Origin: Onchidella celtica
Taxonomy: Eukaryota > Mollusca > Gastropoda > Systellommatophora > Onchidiidae
Reading direction: 5' to 3'
DNA: 64,000 nucleotides
NCBI GenBank assembly: GCA_963931925.1
Contig: OZ007571.1
Span: 63,287,589-63,351,588 of the forward strand
The translations under genes were made by a program, and so were the position numbers. This document shows positions 43,041 through 55,414 of this stretch, in pieces. Every line of letters begins with the position of its first letter. Position 1 is the stretch's first letter. The notes under the pieces were generated by a model, which did not search any database, had not been told where the DNA came from, and saw nothing but the letters and a program-made list of their open reading frames with translations.

Positions 43041-46000
43041 AGTTTAAAAAAAAAAAAAAAAAAGGGATACATTTTGCATGATTTACACAAAATGAGCCAT
43101 GTGTGTGTGTTTGTGAAGCACTTATCTGAACAGATGTCCTTATGTGAACAGCCGTCAGAAGCGCTAGGAATATTGGTTGCGTCAACAGTTTCTCAAAATT
43201 TGATATTGTTGCAACTGTGTAGCATGGTAGTCCAAGCGCCTTCTTACTTCAATATTTTATGGTTGTATAAAAGTGAAAATTTTACAGTAATATAATGAAT
43301 TCCTCCAAGGGGCTTATTTAATATTTATGTATATTATTGCCATGTGTCGTAATTTTAGTACACAGAATTACAATGAATAGAGCTCTAAATTTGCATCTTA
43401 ATTTTTTACTATATCAACTATAACTGTGACTTACAGCTTACCTATGCTGTTGGCATGAGGACAGCTGTTCACATAAGGAAGGGGCAAGCTTTTTTAATTG
43501 ATATTTTGAACACAGATCTCAAAGGATGCCTGTTGTTAACTTAATATAATACTCAGAGGCTTAATCATTTTGTGGTGGATTTTAGTTTAAGTTTGGGGGC
43601 ACTTGTCGGTCATGAGTACTTCGTGACATATAACTTACTTACTTAAGGGCTTAGCTCTATGCTAAAATGCTATGTGGAAGTCCACCTGGACCCCAAGCTG
43701 AACAGTATAATAATGCATAAAGATCAGCGAGTGTACTGTACTGTCTGCTATGCAAAACACCTTAACCCCGAACTGTTATTACAATGGTGAGACGCCTTGA
43801 AAGATCTAAAGTTTTCAGTCGTACCATGCATGAAAACTAGTTTGTTTCAAATTGACCTCACTGTGATTTACAGTAGGCATGACAGAACCAAAGATACTGG
43901 ATGCAATAAGATGAGATAGCTAGCATGTTTAGTGTGCACAGATTTCACACTGCCACTTAGCAGAGAAAGCGCACAAGTCATGGACTATGCTGTGTTGTAC
44001 AATAGCCAATAAAGGGAAAGTACTGAATTTTGTTCTCCTTTCAGCTATCGCTGTAGGCTTTGATTGAAATCACTTACTGCATAATCATAACTTTAATGGC
44101 TGTAGGAAAACTCTCGCTGTTCTTTTTTTTTTTTCAGTCGCAATAGCTTTGTAACCAATCCGCACCATTAATTTATCATTATATCAAGTATTCTTTTCAT
44201 GCAATGCAATATAGGCCCAATTTGCGATCAGTGTGCAAACTACACACAGATTTTTTTTTTTAGAGGCGTGAAGGAGGGATTGTCTCGTCTTATTGAATCT
44301 AGTATTTTTGATAGAACTAAGGCCTTTGTTTGGAAACTGAAAAATTTTCTGTTTGGCCCAGATTGAAACAATACAGTAATATACTGATATGTCTCTGCTA
44401 TCTGCATTGTTAAGATTGAAGATTTTTATGTTTAAATTGCCTACTGGGACGTTGGCAGTTTCAGTTATAAACAAGGCAGTGAATGTTCTTGGCTTCAGAA
44501 CAATGACTTTTCTTTTCAGTGTTAAATTTGATATGACAATTGAACAAAAGTGTTTTATTTAACCATTCCTCTGATTCTTTTCTTTTTTTGTTTATTTGTT
44601 TTTTTTCTTCTAAATTTCACTGTATTTATTGATGTTTTATATGTTTTATTTCATTTTCATCCCAGATGTTAATTTTTATATATTTTTTTTTTTTTAGCAT
44701 TTTCATTTCAGTCTTTTTTTTTTTTTCGAGTGGGTAGGATGTCAACCATGAGGCAAAAGAGGAGAAATATTTTCATATTCACAGTATGTCTATGTATTTG
44801 ATTAAAATAGCATAAACCATCCCCATATTCATGTTGAAACGAACAAAATTTTATTCATTTTGTTGAATTGTTTACAATGAACATGTAGAAAGTAGCGGTC
44901 CATTGAAGATAAAATTTTGCTCATGTTTTGCTCAAAGACAATACAAATGTGGATTGTGATCGTTCCTTGACAATCACTGTCTCAACATGAAAAAATGACA
45001 AAATAAAGTATTTCTGTTTTTGGTGGGTTTTTATTTTTAGTTTTGTTTATTTTAATTTTGTTCATTCCATTGTAATGAGATTTCACAAAGGTATGAAGTG
45101 AAAAAGTAATTATTTAAGTAAGAAATAAAGTAGATTTTCTGCCTGGGATATTCCTATCTCTGCCAATTGTGGGCGAAGATTCACTGGCTGTAGCTGGCCA
45201 ACTAATCAAAATGTCTGGTATTGCCTCTTTCGGTGAATTGTTTTGTTTTCCTCTGTAAAATTCTTTGTCAAGATTAGGCTAATGTTTTTTGTTGCTTTTT
45301 TTTTTTTTTTTTTTTGCTTAGTGTATGAAGTTGTGAAAAACAACCATTTTTTTTACTTCATTCCCTGATGTTGACGAGATGAGCATACTACCCCCTGGCT
45401 CATTGATAAAAATAGAATGTCAGAGAGTTCAACATTGATATGTAATATGAAGACCTGTTTGTACCCTGCCAAACACCTTTGAACTGCAGATTGGAATTGC
45501 ATAAATTTTAGAATTCGGAGGGTGCACTGACCCAAAACCACCAACAAAGTATACTTTTCTTGAAAGTAGATTTTGTTGGCTACGGCAAAACAGCAACCAG
45601 CCAATTGCATCAGTTACAGGCAGCAAGAAAGTTGAAGGTTCATGTGACAATACATTGACTCATGGTAGAACTACAAGACACTGGATGCCTAGGTGTATCC
45701 GGAACATTTTTGTTGTTTTTATTTATATTGCCAAACTGTGGAAATTATTTAGCATAAACCACTCTCAGATTTCAGAGGCAGAGAACTGCATCCATCATCT
45801 TACTATAATGAAGCTAGAGGGTGAACCTGTAAGCAGCTAAAACTTTGCGACTGCGCCATCAAAAATTATGAAACTTGGTGTACTGCATCAATTTTTGACA
45901 AAGATTTACGTGGACACATTCATTTTGAACAAAAATCTGTCTTAGCTATATTCATCTTTAAAATTGTTTGAGCCACACAAACAGAAGCGCATTTTCATCG

Positions 46001-47250
46001 GATACAACCGAAAAGTGTGACCGGAAATTTTGTCCTTGACCTCTCTTTACACATTGGTAGTCTAAAATCAGCGTAATCACATCTGTATATTTCTACATGA
46101 AATGGTGGTGTAACAGTAAGTTCTATTAGTCATTGCATTGAATCCAAATCCCGTTTTAATATAATGTAGATCTAGATAGACGGTTGGGCTTGGTACTGGA
46201 AAATTTGCAAGGTTTATCTTGAGCGGGTCGGCTAGTGGAATATATTAAGGCTAGTAGAGCACTGAATCAAGACTGTTTTGTTTTACGTCGGTTTTGGCTT
46301 CGATTTGAACTTCTTCTGAATCAGCTAGCAAGACAGACTTGTTTCAGTATCTCAATTGCAAGGAGACCCATTTCTCTCCATAGTTCAAACCTCACACCGA
46401 AACCAGGGACTGGACTTTGACTCAGTGCACTGCTGGATTGATTGGTATCTAGGTTAAACTACCTCTGTCATTTCATAAATCAGTGGCTGGTTAGCAGAAT
46501 CTGCAAAGCTAAAGTTTGATAGTGACATTCTGAAATTCATACCAACACGTGTACAAAATGTATGGACATTCATGATCTCCGCCGTAGCTTCAGGTCAGGG
46601 GATAGAATCAGTTTATAAAATGTCATTTACATGTTTACAATCCAGCTTTTAATGTGTATTTTTAAATGCGTACATTCTGAGGAGCAAGATTGGAAATATG
46701 CTCTAGCTGTGAGTTTATGTAGGCGAAGTTGCTTTAATATATCATAGAGTTCGTGTCATTGTTTCCACCATCAATTATAATTTTATTTGCCTGTATTTTA
46801 CATTTTTTTAAAAGTGTGAATATGACTGTATAAACTTTCAATTTTTTATTTTGTGTAATATGACACAACTAAACTGAATCATGCAGTGAACTTTCAACAG
46901 AAGTTTTGTGCATTATTTCCTTTCAGAAAGTGATCACTTAACACTTTTGAAATAACAAGGAAAGAAGCAGCATTTTGTCTTCTGTTTTTAAAAAATTGTA
47001 ACAAATCTAACTGGTCACAGCAGGGTTTGGAACAAAATGAAAATGTGGCAAACACTAAAAAAAAAAAGAAAAAGAGAGAGAATGAAAACAAATACACCGG
47101 CAAATGGCTGTAATCTAATTTTTGTTTCAAAGTTGTTTCAGTTGTAAAAGTGTTGTAACCTGGTGAAAGTCTTTGAAGACGGAAAGCTTGTTGTATTCTT
47201 TTCCCTTTCATTTGTAATTCTTTTGTGATTTATTGTATAATTTTATTATT
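43041..47250. other. Intergenic DNA, no gene seen
   Basis: AT-rich with T-runs near 44120, 44680, 44720 and 45300. No supportable coding sequence on either strand. Confidence 0.45.
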
Positions 47251-47357
47251 ATTTTTTTGGTAATGCTGAACTTTGCAAACATGTCTTTTGTAAGGGGAAT
47301 GTAGTCTTACTACAAAGCTGAGTAGAGAAAATACTGAGTTGTGTTCACTGTTCATCT

Positions 47358-47693
47358 ATAGGTAGAATGCGCATATCCGCCATCTTTAGTGTAAGGATCC
47401 ACACATCACCATGGCGATTGTGGCATTGATTTTGATTCGTTAGCTGATTTGCACTGCGAGCACGTGGGGCATTGCGAACCAACCTAAGGCTAAAAGTAGT
47501 TCGCTGCAGTAAACAATAGCAAATGTGTACATGTTGAATGGGAGACGTTCGGTCAATTTTTTCACTTCCTTTCCCGGCATTTTAACCGCTTAGACATATC
47601 TGGAAGTTACACTAATCAACTGATCCATCGGCACCTTTAGTGCAGGAAGATCAAAACAAAAACACTCTGTGACGTCATGCGCATTCTGCCTAA
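47358..47693. repeat. MITE with TA-flanked inverted repeats, nested in another repeat
   Basis: GGTAGAATGCGCAT (from 47361) pairs with ATGCGCATTCTGCC (to 47690), each flanked by TA as expected for Tc1/mariner-type target duplication. The interior (TTTGCACTGCGAG, then GTAAACAATAG) resembles 9540-9640. The DNA just outside, at about 47280-47358, resembles the interior of the 22883-23052 MITE. Confidence 0.65.
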
Positions 47694-50319
47694 AGCTGAC
47701 AAGATAACATACAAGTCCTTACAACATACAACCTTTCTCTCTCTCTTTTTTTTTTTGTTGCCACATTTTAACTAAATTTAACAAAAACAAATGGCATTCT
47801 TGGATGTTGTCAATTTGTACAGACCTAGTGTGACTTTGAAAACAACTAACATTTTCATGCAACTGCACTAGTACTAATTATGTGAACCTTCCAATGTCCA
47901 TTGAATCAACCTTGTACATGTATTTGTATGTATTATGTGTACTGTTTTTTGTTATTGCTGTACAACACTTGCTTGCCTTGTAAAAACAGCCCTTAAATAT
48001 TTTCTATCTTTCTATCTTTGCATTACTTAATAATACTTTTACAGTTCTCGCTCTCTCTTTTTTTCTATCCTCACATTTATCAAGTCATTAACAAGTGCAA
48101 TTCATGAAAAAACGTTAACCTAATTTGATTTCAGAATGATGGCTGTTATGATATTGCTTGTATGTTTGATCGCAGGTCTGTGTCCTTATTGTGCTGCAAT
48201 TTTGGTTCCCTAAGTGTCCTTAATGAGTCTTTTGATTTTGAAAGTGACCGGTTTGGTTAACAGTGCCATGCACTGAGCCCTACTAGCCTTCACTCCATAT
48301 TACACAGTTATATATTTTGTTTTTTTTAGTAGCCACAAACATAAGGGCAAGCATTATTATATATCTATTTTATTCGGAAACCATTTTTTGAGGGGCCATA
48401 TCAATTTCTGCATTTTCTTGTTTCTGGTGTTTTTTGGGGGGTTTAACTATGCCACATTATAGATACATAAATGTAGCTCATTTTAGGAAAGGTGGTAGGA
48501 CATCAGCTAATGCATTATGATAGGATTCTCGTCTTTGACATTTGATACTTTGATACACAGAGTATGATGCAAATCATCGTCTATCTCACTGGCATATCAA
48601 GTTTCCTTATTTTGCAACAGAGCCTTTCAAAGTTTTGGTGAGAGTCGGATTTCTTATGTACAGATGAGCATTTCGTAAAAAATAATTCTGCTTGTAATTT
48701 CAAGTCTATTAAAGATGTAAACGCATTGCTTTGTGAGAAAATACCATGAGGTATTGTAACAGCAATATGCTAGGTGGAAGAGGAAATGAGGCTCAACAGA
48801 TGCCGCTGTCCCCTGTCCACACTTCTTTTTTACTTTAAAAATAATTTAAAAGCTGAAGAAAAAAGGTGGTCTTCCACACTCTTGTTTTCTCATATCTCCC
48901 CCCCCCCCCCCCCCCCTTAGTCTTGTTGAAATTCATGTTTTGTTTAGAAAATTTATTTCTTTTCAATAAGAACTTTACAAGAGTATTAGATCATAGTGTT
49001 TAAGTATTCATTCTGAGTTTCCATTCAGTACTTTGATGACTTTGCATGTCCTATTGAACTTTACAAATATTTGAAAATAATCATCAGCAATCCTCAGTGT
49101 GTGCAAAGTTGATGTGAACAAATTTTTTTCCTGTACAGGTTAATTCAAGCGTCATTGTTAGATGGTCAGCCGGTGTTTCAGCAGGTCCCTAGAAACGGCT
49201 TGTTTTTTTTCTGTCTGCCATAGTATGTGTGCTTCCAGGCAAACTGTTGTCATACCTGAAGCATTGAACACCAAGAATTTTGGAATACAACGTCAGTTCA
49301 TGTATAATTATACAATGCATCAGCACTACATAACATTGTACAGAAAAATATCTGTCTTTTTAACCCATTGCCCAAACAAACGAGATAATTCCCTCTTAAT
49401 AAGTGTGTTTGAACAGTGAGTAAATAATAAACAATTACATGTACCCCAAAAAAAATTTTTAGGAGAACGAAATGAGGGTTCACTTCCTCCAGAGACCCCC
49501 AATAGTCTTGTTCCAATGAAAGGGCCGTTCGTTGGAATATCATCATCTAAGACAATACGAGACAACAGATACTTTTTTTAAATAAAAGACAAAACTAACA
49601 AATTAAGATATTGATCTGAGGGGCCGAGTTTTCGCTGGAAATAATCCAAAAAGTGAACAGGGGGAGGGCTCAGAGAAAATTCCAGAACCTAAGCTAGCTT
49701 TTAAGTCTTTTTTTTTTTTTTTTCATGACTGCAGTTTATTCTTTTATGGCGATTTTTAAATGAGTTGACATTCTGCCTTTTGCAAAACATCCACAAAAGT
49801 GAGACAATGCATTGTAAAAGAAGTGTAATAATTATGTATGTTTTTACTTCAGAAAATTTTACTTATATTTTCCAGAACAGTGTCACAATTGATTTATAAA
49901 TTTTGCCCAGTACCTTGGGCCTCTATATAATTCAATGGCCTATATTTTGAGTTTTATCAGTTTGTTTGTACCAGATAATTGCCAAATACACAGGACCTAT
50001 CATTACTTTTTGTTTTCATTGTCAATCTTGTCATCCACTTTTTATTTCTTCATTGCCAATGTCAGGTTTTTGTTTGTTGTTTGTTTGTTTTGTGTTTTTC
50101 ACTCTCCGCCAAAATGAGACACATCCTGTAACAATCATAGATACTTATGTGTTGCAAGTACCAATTAAATATGTAATTTAACTCACTTACTAGTGTTGGT
50201 GTTTTTTGTTTTGTTCTTGCTGTCATGTAAACAGTAAACAAAACTTTATGTGTATCCTCTCAACAATAAGAAAATAAATGGACTAAATTGACATGTTGAA
50301 AAAGCCATGCACAGTTCAT
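47694..50319. other. Intergenic DNA, no gene seen
   Basis: Contains a C-run (48897-48917) and T-runs. No coding sequence supported. Confidence 0.45.
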
Positions 50320-50559
50320 CCTCTTAGAATGACAAGGTTCTATCTCCAGTTTTTGGTTGAACTAAGTTACACACTATACACTACTTCTACAGGCCCTCTC
50401 CGTTGTGTATCGAAGTATCAATTGGATGAGAAGTGTAATTTGTAAGTATTAGTAAAAGAAAAACAGCCATAGCTCTAAAAGCTATGAGTACATGAAACTT
50501 CAATTATCAATTTCTCAAAAGTTTACAAAAGGGAATTAGAACCTTGTCATTCTCAGGGG
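50320..50559 (+). repeat. MITE family A, copy 1
   Basis: The left end CCTCTTAGAATGACAAGGTT is the near reverse complement of the right end AACCTTGTCATTCTCAGGGG. About 240 bp long. The same element in opposite orientation is at 53765-53992, sharing internal landmarks TGTAATTTGTAAGTAT and CTCTAAAAGCTATGA. Confidence 0.85.
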
Positions 50560-51324
50560 ACCAATTAGTTAGCTATTGCCAAAAAGTCCATGGTCTAAGA
50601 GGAAATTTTCATGTTCCAGGTTCTTTGATCTTGCTAAAAATCAACCATGAAATATCATATGATCCAATGACAATCATCCATTATACATTAGTGTGTGATG
50701 TCATCAAAGCCTCACATCCAGTTGGGTATTGTAATTCTCCAGGCCACTGAATCAAAATGCATCAAATCTGGCCATCAAAGTGATGGTTAAAAACATTCAT
50801 TTCACAAGCTTTGCAAAGGCATGAACGTATTTTCGGCAATGAGATTGCACTGAGAGAGAGAGAGGTGACCTGAAGCAGGTTTATGCTGACACAAAGAGGG
50901 GGGTAATTATGCTTGATGTCACTGTGATAATGTGAGCCTGTTGGAATGTGACAGTATCTACCATCTTCTCACTTTTCTGTTAGGGTGAAAAAAACCTGAC
51001 TGGGTGTAGTATAAAGCAACAATAAATGCAACGAAAATACACACAGAAATTTTTGGATTATTTTAATTCAGATGCATCTTTTAAAAGCAAAGATTAAAAT
51101 AAAAGCTCTTCAACAATTTTTGACATTGTTATATGGTTCACATGGAAAAGAACGTTTAGCTATAAATTTGATGTAAATAAGGTATACTTTGAAATTCCTC
51201 TTCTCTAGAGTTTCTCACCTTTCAAAGTTTGCAGGACAAAATTAAAGCAGTTTTGAAGTTTTCGTTTGTTTGAGCACAAAATGCAAATCGATGAATTCCT
51301 GAGGAAAAGGAACTTTGTAAGTGT

Positions 51325-52088
51325 TTAACCCTCACCCTGCGCATTTGCCGCCCATGTTTCCCAAGCGCTCACGCCGCACGGGCGGCAAAAGTCGGCACGG
51401 TCAAGCTGACCGCGCCAGCCGTATTTTCACGCATCAGGTCACTGACCTTTTTGAGACGTAACCACCATGTTATTGTTCACAGTATCTCTTCTAAATCAAA
51501 CGCATTGTGACATGGACATGTTAACCAGCGAACCACTGGTCGGAATCACAAAGACTAAGCTTTCAAAGGCTCTCCCCACACTTTCAAAAGATGTAACATC
51601 GACATGCGAACTGTTGCTCAACAAATTTGCAATATTATCTCATTTTCTCACAAGCTGACCACCATTTGGAGTTGTCCGTATCTAAGAACCAACCAGAAAC
51701 AAGCTATGAAATAATCTTTGCCCCAAATGCCCACATTGTTTTATTAGTATGTGTCAATCAGGATTAAACCATTTGTGTAGGGCTTGGGAGGGCGTGGCTA
51801 GTTATCATGCTTCGTTCTCACGAAAACTACAGCTGTCAATTTGGAATCATAAGTCAGATCATTGGTTAGAGACTGACAAACTAAGGTTTTGGTGGTTAAT
51901 TCATTATCAAGCGTGATAAGCCATAGCACCGAATGATTTCATACCGATCAATAAAAACTGAACCACGTGGACAGCGTTTGTGGTCAATGCATAGCGGCAA
52001 GGGTCAGTGACCCCAGATAAGATTCTCCGTGAGTAAGGTCACTGACCTGACAGCAGGCTTTACGGGTACCGCGCGGGGTGAGAGTTAA
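51325..52088. mobile_element. piggyBac-like non-autonomous element with TTAA target duplication
   Basis: TTAA at 51325-51328 is followed by CCCTCACCCTGCG. The other end is CGCGGGGTGAGAG followed by TTAA at 52085-52088. TTAA duplication with CCC-starting inverted repeats is the hallmark of piggyBac elements. The 756-bp interior is GC-richer and encodes no transposase. A related, truncated copy is at 62476. Confidence 0.85.
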
Positions 52089-53764
52089 GTACAATAAAGT
52101 GCTAAAGAAGAAATGGCATGCAGAATTTTCAGCCTTCCAAAAACTTTTTAGAATTCTAAATTAATTGATGCATCAGATCAACAAATGACAACAAATGACC
52201 CACGGACAATTCTGTTGAGTCAGTAAAAAATAACCAACATGAGATCCTGAGGTTCAGTACCTCAAAATCTTTTTACAAAGTTAAAAAATACAACAGATTT
52301 AAATCATACATTATTATAACTATACAGTATGGTTTCAGATGGATTTAGGCAAATTTAAGGGAGGCTCAAAATTCTGGCAAAAATATCAGAAATACTGAAA
52401 GCTCTGAATGCTGAGAAAAGCAGAAAATTTGTAGGGCACCAATATGACATCAAATTGTCATATAGAAATAAGATTTTAGCATCGAAAAAGGAAAAAATTT
52501 TTAACATTTATAAGCAATACCATGGTATTACAGTTAAGATGCAAAGTGGTGATTTTCATTTAACTGCACAAGTTTTACTCCAAAAGATGCCAAGTTACAT
52601 TTCAGGAGCCTAAGTATAATAGTTAACTGCCAAGCTAAGTCATTCAGAGCCATCTCCATGCATACATAAATCTGCACAGACTGAGTCATGATTGATATCA
52701 AGGGACAACCACCAATCCAGCCCTTATTGCTTTCTATTGGGTAGAATAGAAGATAACAGAGGAAATAATTTTGCTATTTCTTAAACTTAAGCTGCCACAA
52801 TGTCTTGGCCTGAAATTCAGGCAAATTAAACTGGTGGTATCAATAACAAAACTCATTGTTTGGTAAATTAACTTTTTCATATCGCATGGCTCCTGCATTT
52901 CACCATTCCTCTGAAGCATTCTTATTTCACCCTAATTATTCCCTGCTATTGCATGATTTTGGGGTAAGTTTCAAAGTCCACAAAAATATCTCTTAATAAA
53001 CCTACAACATAGCAATAGTGTAAAGTGTACAGATTATTAAAAGTTAGAAGTCAAGAATTGAATGTGTTTTGTAAACAAACGTGTTTTATAGTGTATAATG
53101 CCAAACATTGCAAACTCAAGAGTTTGATTGACATGGCATGAAAGGCTGGGCGAAAACTCATGCAACTATAATGCAAGGTGATACGAAAAGGTTAAGCAAA
53201 CTAATGGCTCTTGCCACCATAATAGGGCACTGTTGTAATACTTCTAAAAGCTGCATATTAAGTTCCCGATAAAATATTAAAATTTCTGCACTCTAGTTTC
53301 TCAGAAAGCTACTGAAACAAATTGCATATTATACCAATATCAAAACAAAGCTCCTGTTCATTTCAAAGCAGAATGCAAATCACAGACTGACAGCAAATAT
53401 GAAAAATGTAAAGCACTTTGGTTAGCATCACACTTTAGCATTAGATTTAATTTTTAAAATGTACACATTAGATTTAATTTTAAAAATGTACACATTAGAT
53501 TTAATTTTAAAAATGTACACTGAATAAAACATTATTATTTCATATATCTGAACAGAGCACAAGATAAGATGTGATATTTCTTAAGACATATAAGCACAAC
53601 AGTATTCACAAAATATAACATAAAGGTATTTGGCTCTTCCATTAAATCAAAAATTCCAAAGATGCAATAAATGTGAAAACATAAGGTGCACTAAATCGTT
53701 TCCAACAAATCTGGAGGATATAAAATTCCACCATATTTTTCTGTATCTCTGCATCCACTTCGTT
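52089..53764. other. Intergenic DNA, mostly unannotated
   Basis: Contains a 27-bp tandem triplication at about 53440-53520 (CATTAGATTTAATTTTAAAA, then ATGTACA). No gene seen; it could be distal 3' sequence of the minus-strand dehydrogenase gene. Confidence 0.4.
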
Positions 53765-53992
53765 CCCTCAGAATGACAAAGTCCCAACTCCCTTCATCAA
53801 CTTTTGAGAAATCCAGGGTTAAAGTTTCATGTGATCATAGCTTTTAGAGCAAAGAATTTTTTTTCTTTTTAGTGATACTTACAAATTACACACTAAATCT
53901 GCTTGATGCTTTGACACACAGTGGAGAATGCCCCTAGAAGTGTAACTCAGTTCGGCCGAAAAGTGGAGACAGAATCTTGTCATTCTAAGGGG
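53765..53992 (-). repeat. MITE family A, copy 2 (inverted relative to copy 1)
   Basis: On the minus strand it begins CCCCTTAGAATGACAAGATT and aligns with 50320-50559 over its length. Together the two copies form a 240-bp inverted pair about 3.2 kb apart. Confidence 0.85.
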
Positions 53993-54147
53993 ACGACTTT
54001 CCTCAGTCAATAGTAAACCAAAGTATACAGAAAATTTATCAAAATGCCTTTGACAAGGATTTTTCTGACCTCCATCTGGCACATTTTTAAAAAATATCTA
54101 AAAATTGTCTTCAGCTCTGACACATAATAAAACAATACAGTATGAAA

Positions 54148-54460
54148 GATTACTTTTTGACCCTAAATTCAGTGAAAGAGAATAATACTATAATTCATAA
54201 CAAAATAATAATGCTAGAAGATGAGGTATCTTTAGAATAGCCACACAGACAGGGACTTCTAATTTCTAACTGATTATACATTTGATGAGTTGGTACAAAC
54301 GATTATTTTCTGACCTTAAATTCAGTGAAAGAGAATAATAATACTAGAAGAAGAATATGTAATAAAATAATAATGCTAGAAGATGAGGTACCTTTAGAAC
54401 AATCACACAGACAGAGACTTCCAATTTCTAATTCATTATAAATACATTTGAGGAGTTGGA
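54148..54460. repeat. Tandem duplication, unit about 155 bp
   Basis: 54148-54300 and 54301-54460 share GACC(C/T)TAAATTCAGTGAAA, AATAATAATGCTAGAAGATG and CACACAGACAGRGACTTC with small indels. Confidence 0.9.
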
Positions 54461-54568
54461 AAATCAAAACACAAATCACCAATTTAACTTCTTTTGCAAT
54501 TTGTGACCTTTCAGAAAGTCAGTATCAAATTTTACCTCCCACTTCAAAACACTGAAAACTGAAGGCGC

Positions 54569-54754
54569 CTAAAGCTGGATTTTCATGTGCACAGAAACGG
54601 AAACGGAACTTCAAAAACCCATCAAGCAGTGATGCAGAAAGAATGTTTTCAGTGTACAGAAATGCTATTTCCATGAACGTGGAACATTCTTTCTTTTTAC
54701 TACTTGATGCATTTTTGCCGTTTTCATGTCTGTACACGTGAACCCCGGCTTTAG
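54569..54754 (+). repeat. MITE family B, copy 2
   Basis: The left end CTAAAGCTGGATTTTCATGT and right end ACACGTGAACCCCGGCTTTA (plus G) are imperfect inverted repeats. The body aligns with the reverse complement of 40394-40540. Confidence 0.75.
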
Positions 54755-55357
54755 TGGTAAAAAAAAAATTAATTAAAACTACATTGCAAATTTGAAGATG
54801 CTGAGTGATGGTTATTGGGAACATTTTTCTCAAAAGTGTGAATTATGCACTTTGCACATTTTGAATTTCCACTCCTCATTCCATTCATTTCAGGTAATAC
54901 ATCATGTATCTACTAGTTTGCACAACCAGTAAAGCTCTCCAGTCCTTGTCTATAAAGTCTTGATACGTCTTTTTGCCCATGAAACAAAAACGAGAAATTT
55001 TACTCATGCTCTCATTGGACGTCCAAAAAAAATCATTTGAGTTATTTTCTCCTTATCAATAATTTGAATGATTTATAATATCCCATATTAATGATATACC
55101 TTGCAATCAACCCCTTGATCTGAATACAAAGTGCGTATTGATTTGAAAACTTTCTTTCAAACCTACTTGATCAGGTTACAAAGTGTTAAACAGTATACCA
55201 ATGTTACAAAATACTTTCAAGGTTCATTAGGTCATCATGCATTTCTTTGGCATACAATTAGTACCACCTTAGAATGTTATAAAACATGCATGAGAACTTT
55301 CTCTTCTCAGCCTTCCATTTTAAAGCCATAGAACTTGTGATGGCAACAACAAATTTT
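54755..55357 (-). other. Probable 3' UTR of the Ldh2-type gene
   Basis: Unique-looking AT-rich sequence directly downstream of the stop codon. No coding potential seen. Confidence 0.45.
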
Positions 55358-55414
55358 CTATTTACTGTGTAAGACTGTCATGGGGGTGACTCCCAACCTC
55401 AAGGCAAGCTCCTC
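55358..55414 (-). CDS. Ldh2-type dehydrogenase last exon
   Basis: Acceptor ATCTTTCAG. Encodes [18 protein letters not shown] then TAG. I saw no AATAAA on the minus strand within the next 600 bases. Confidence 0.88.
   Translation of the reverse strand, partial: EELALRLGVTPMTVLHSK

Noticed and set aside
42576-43185. A ladder of near-identical minus-strand proteins of about 70-80 residues
   Set aside because: The 86-bp tandem repeat shifts frame at each copy. The frames carry no signal beyond the repeat.
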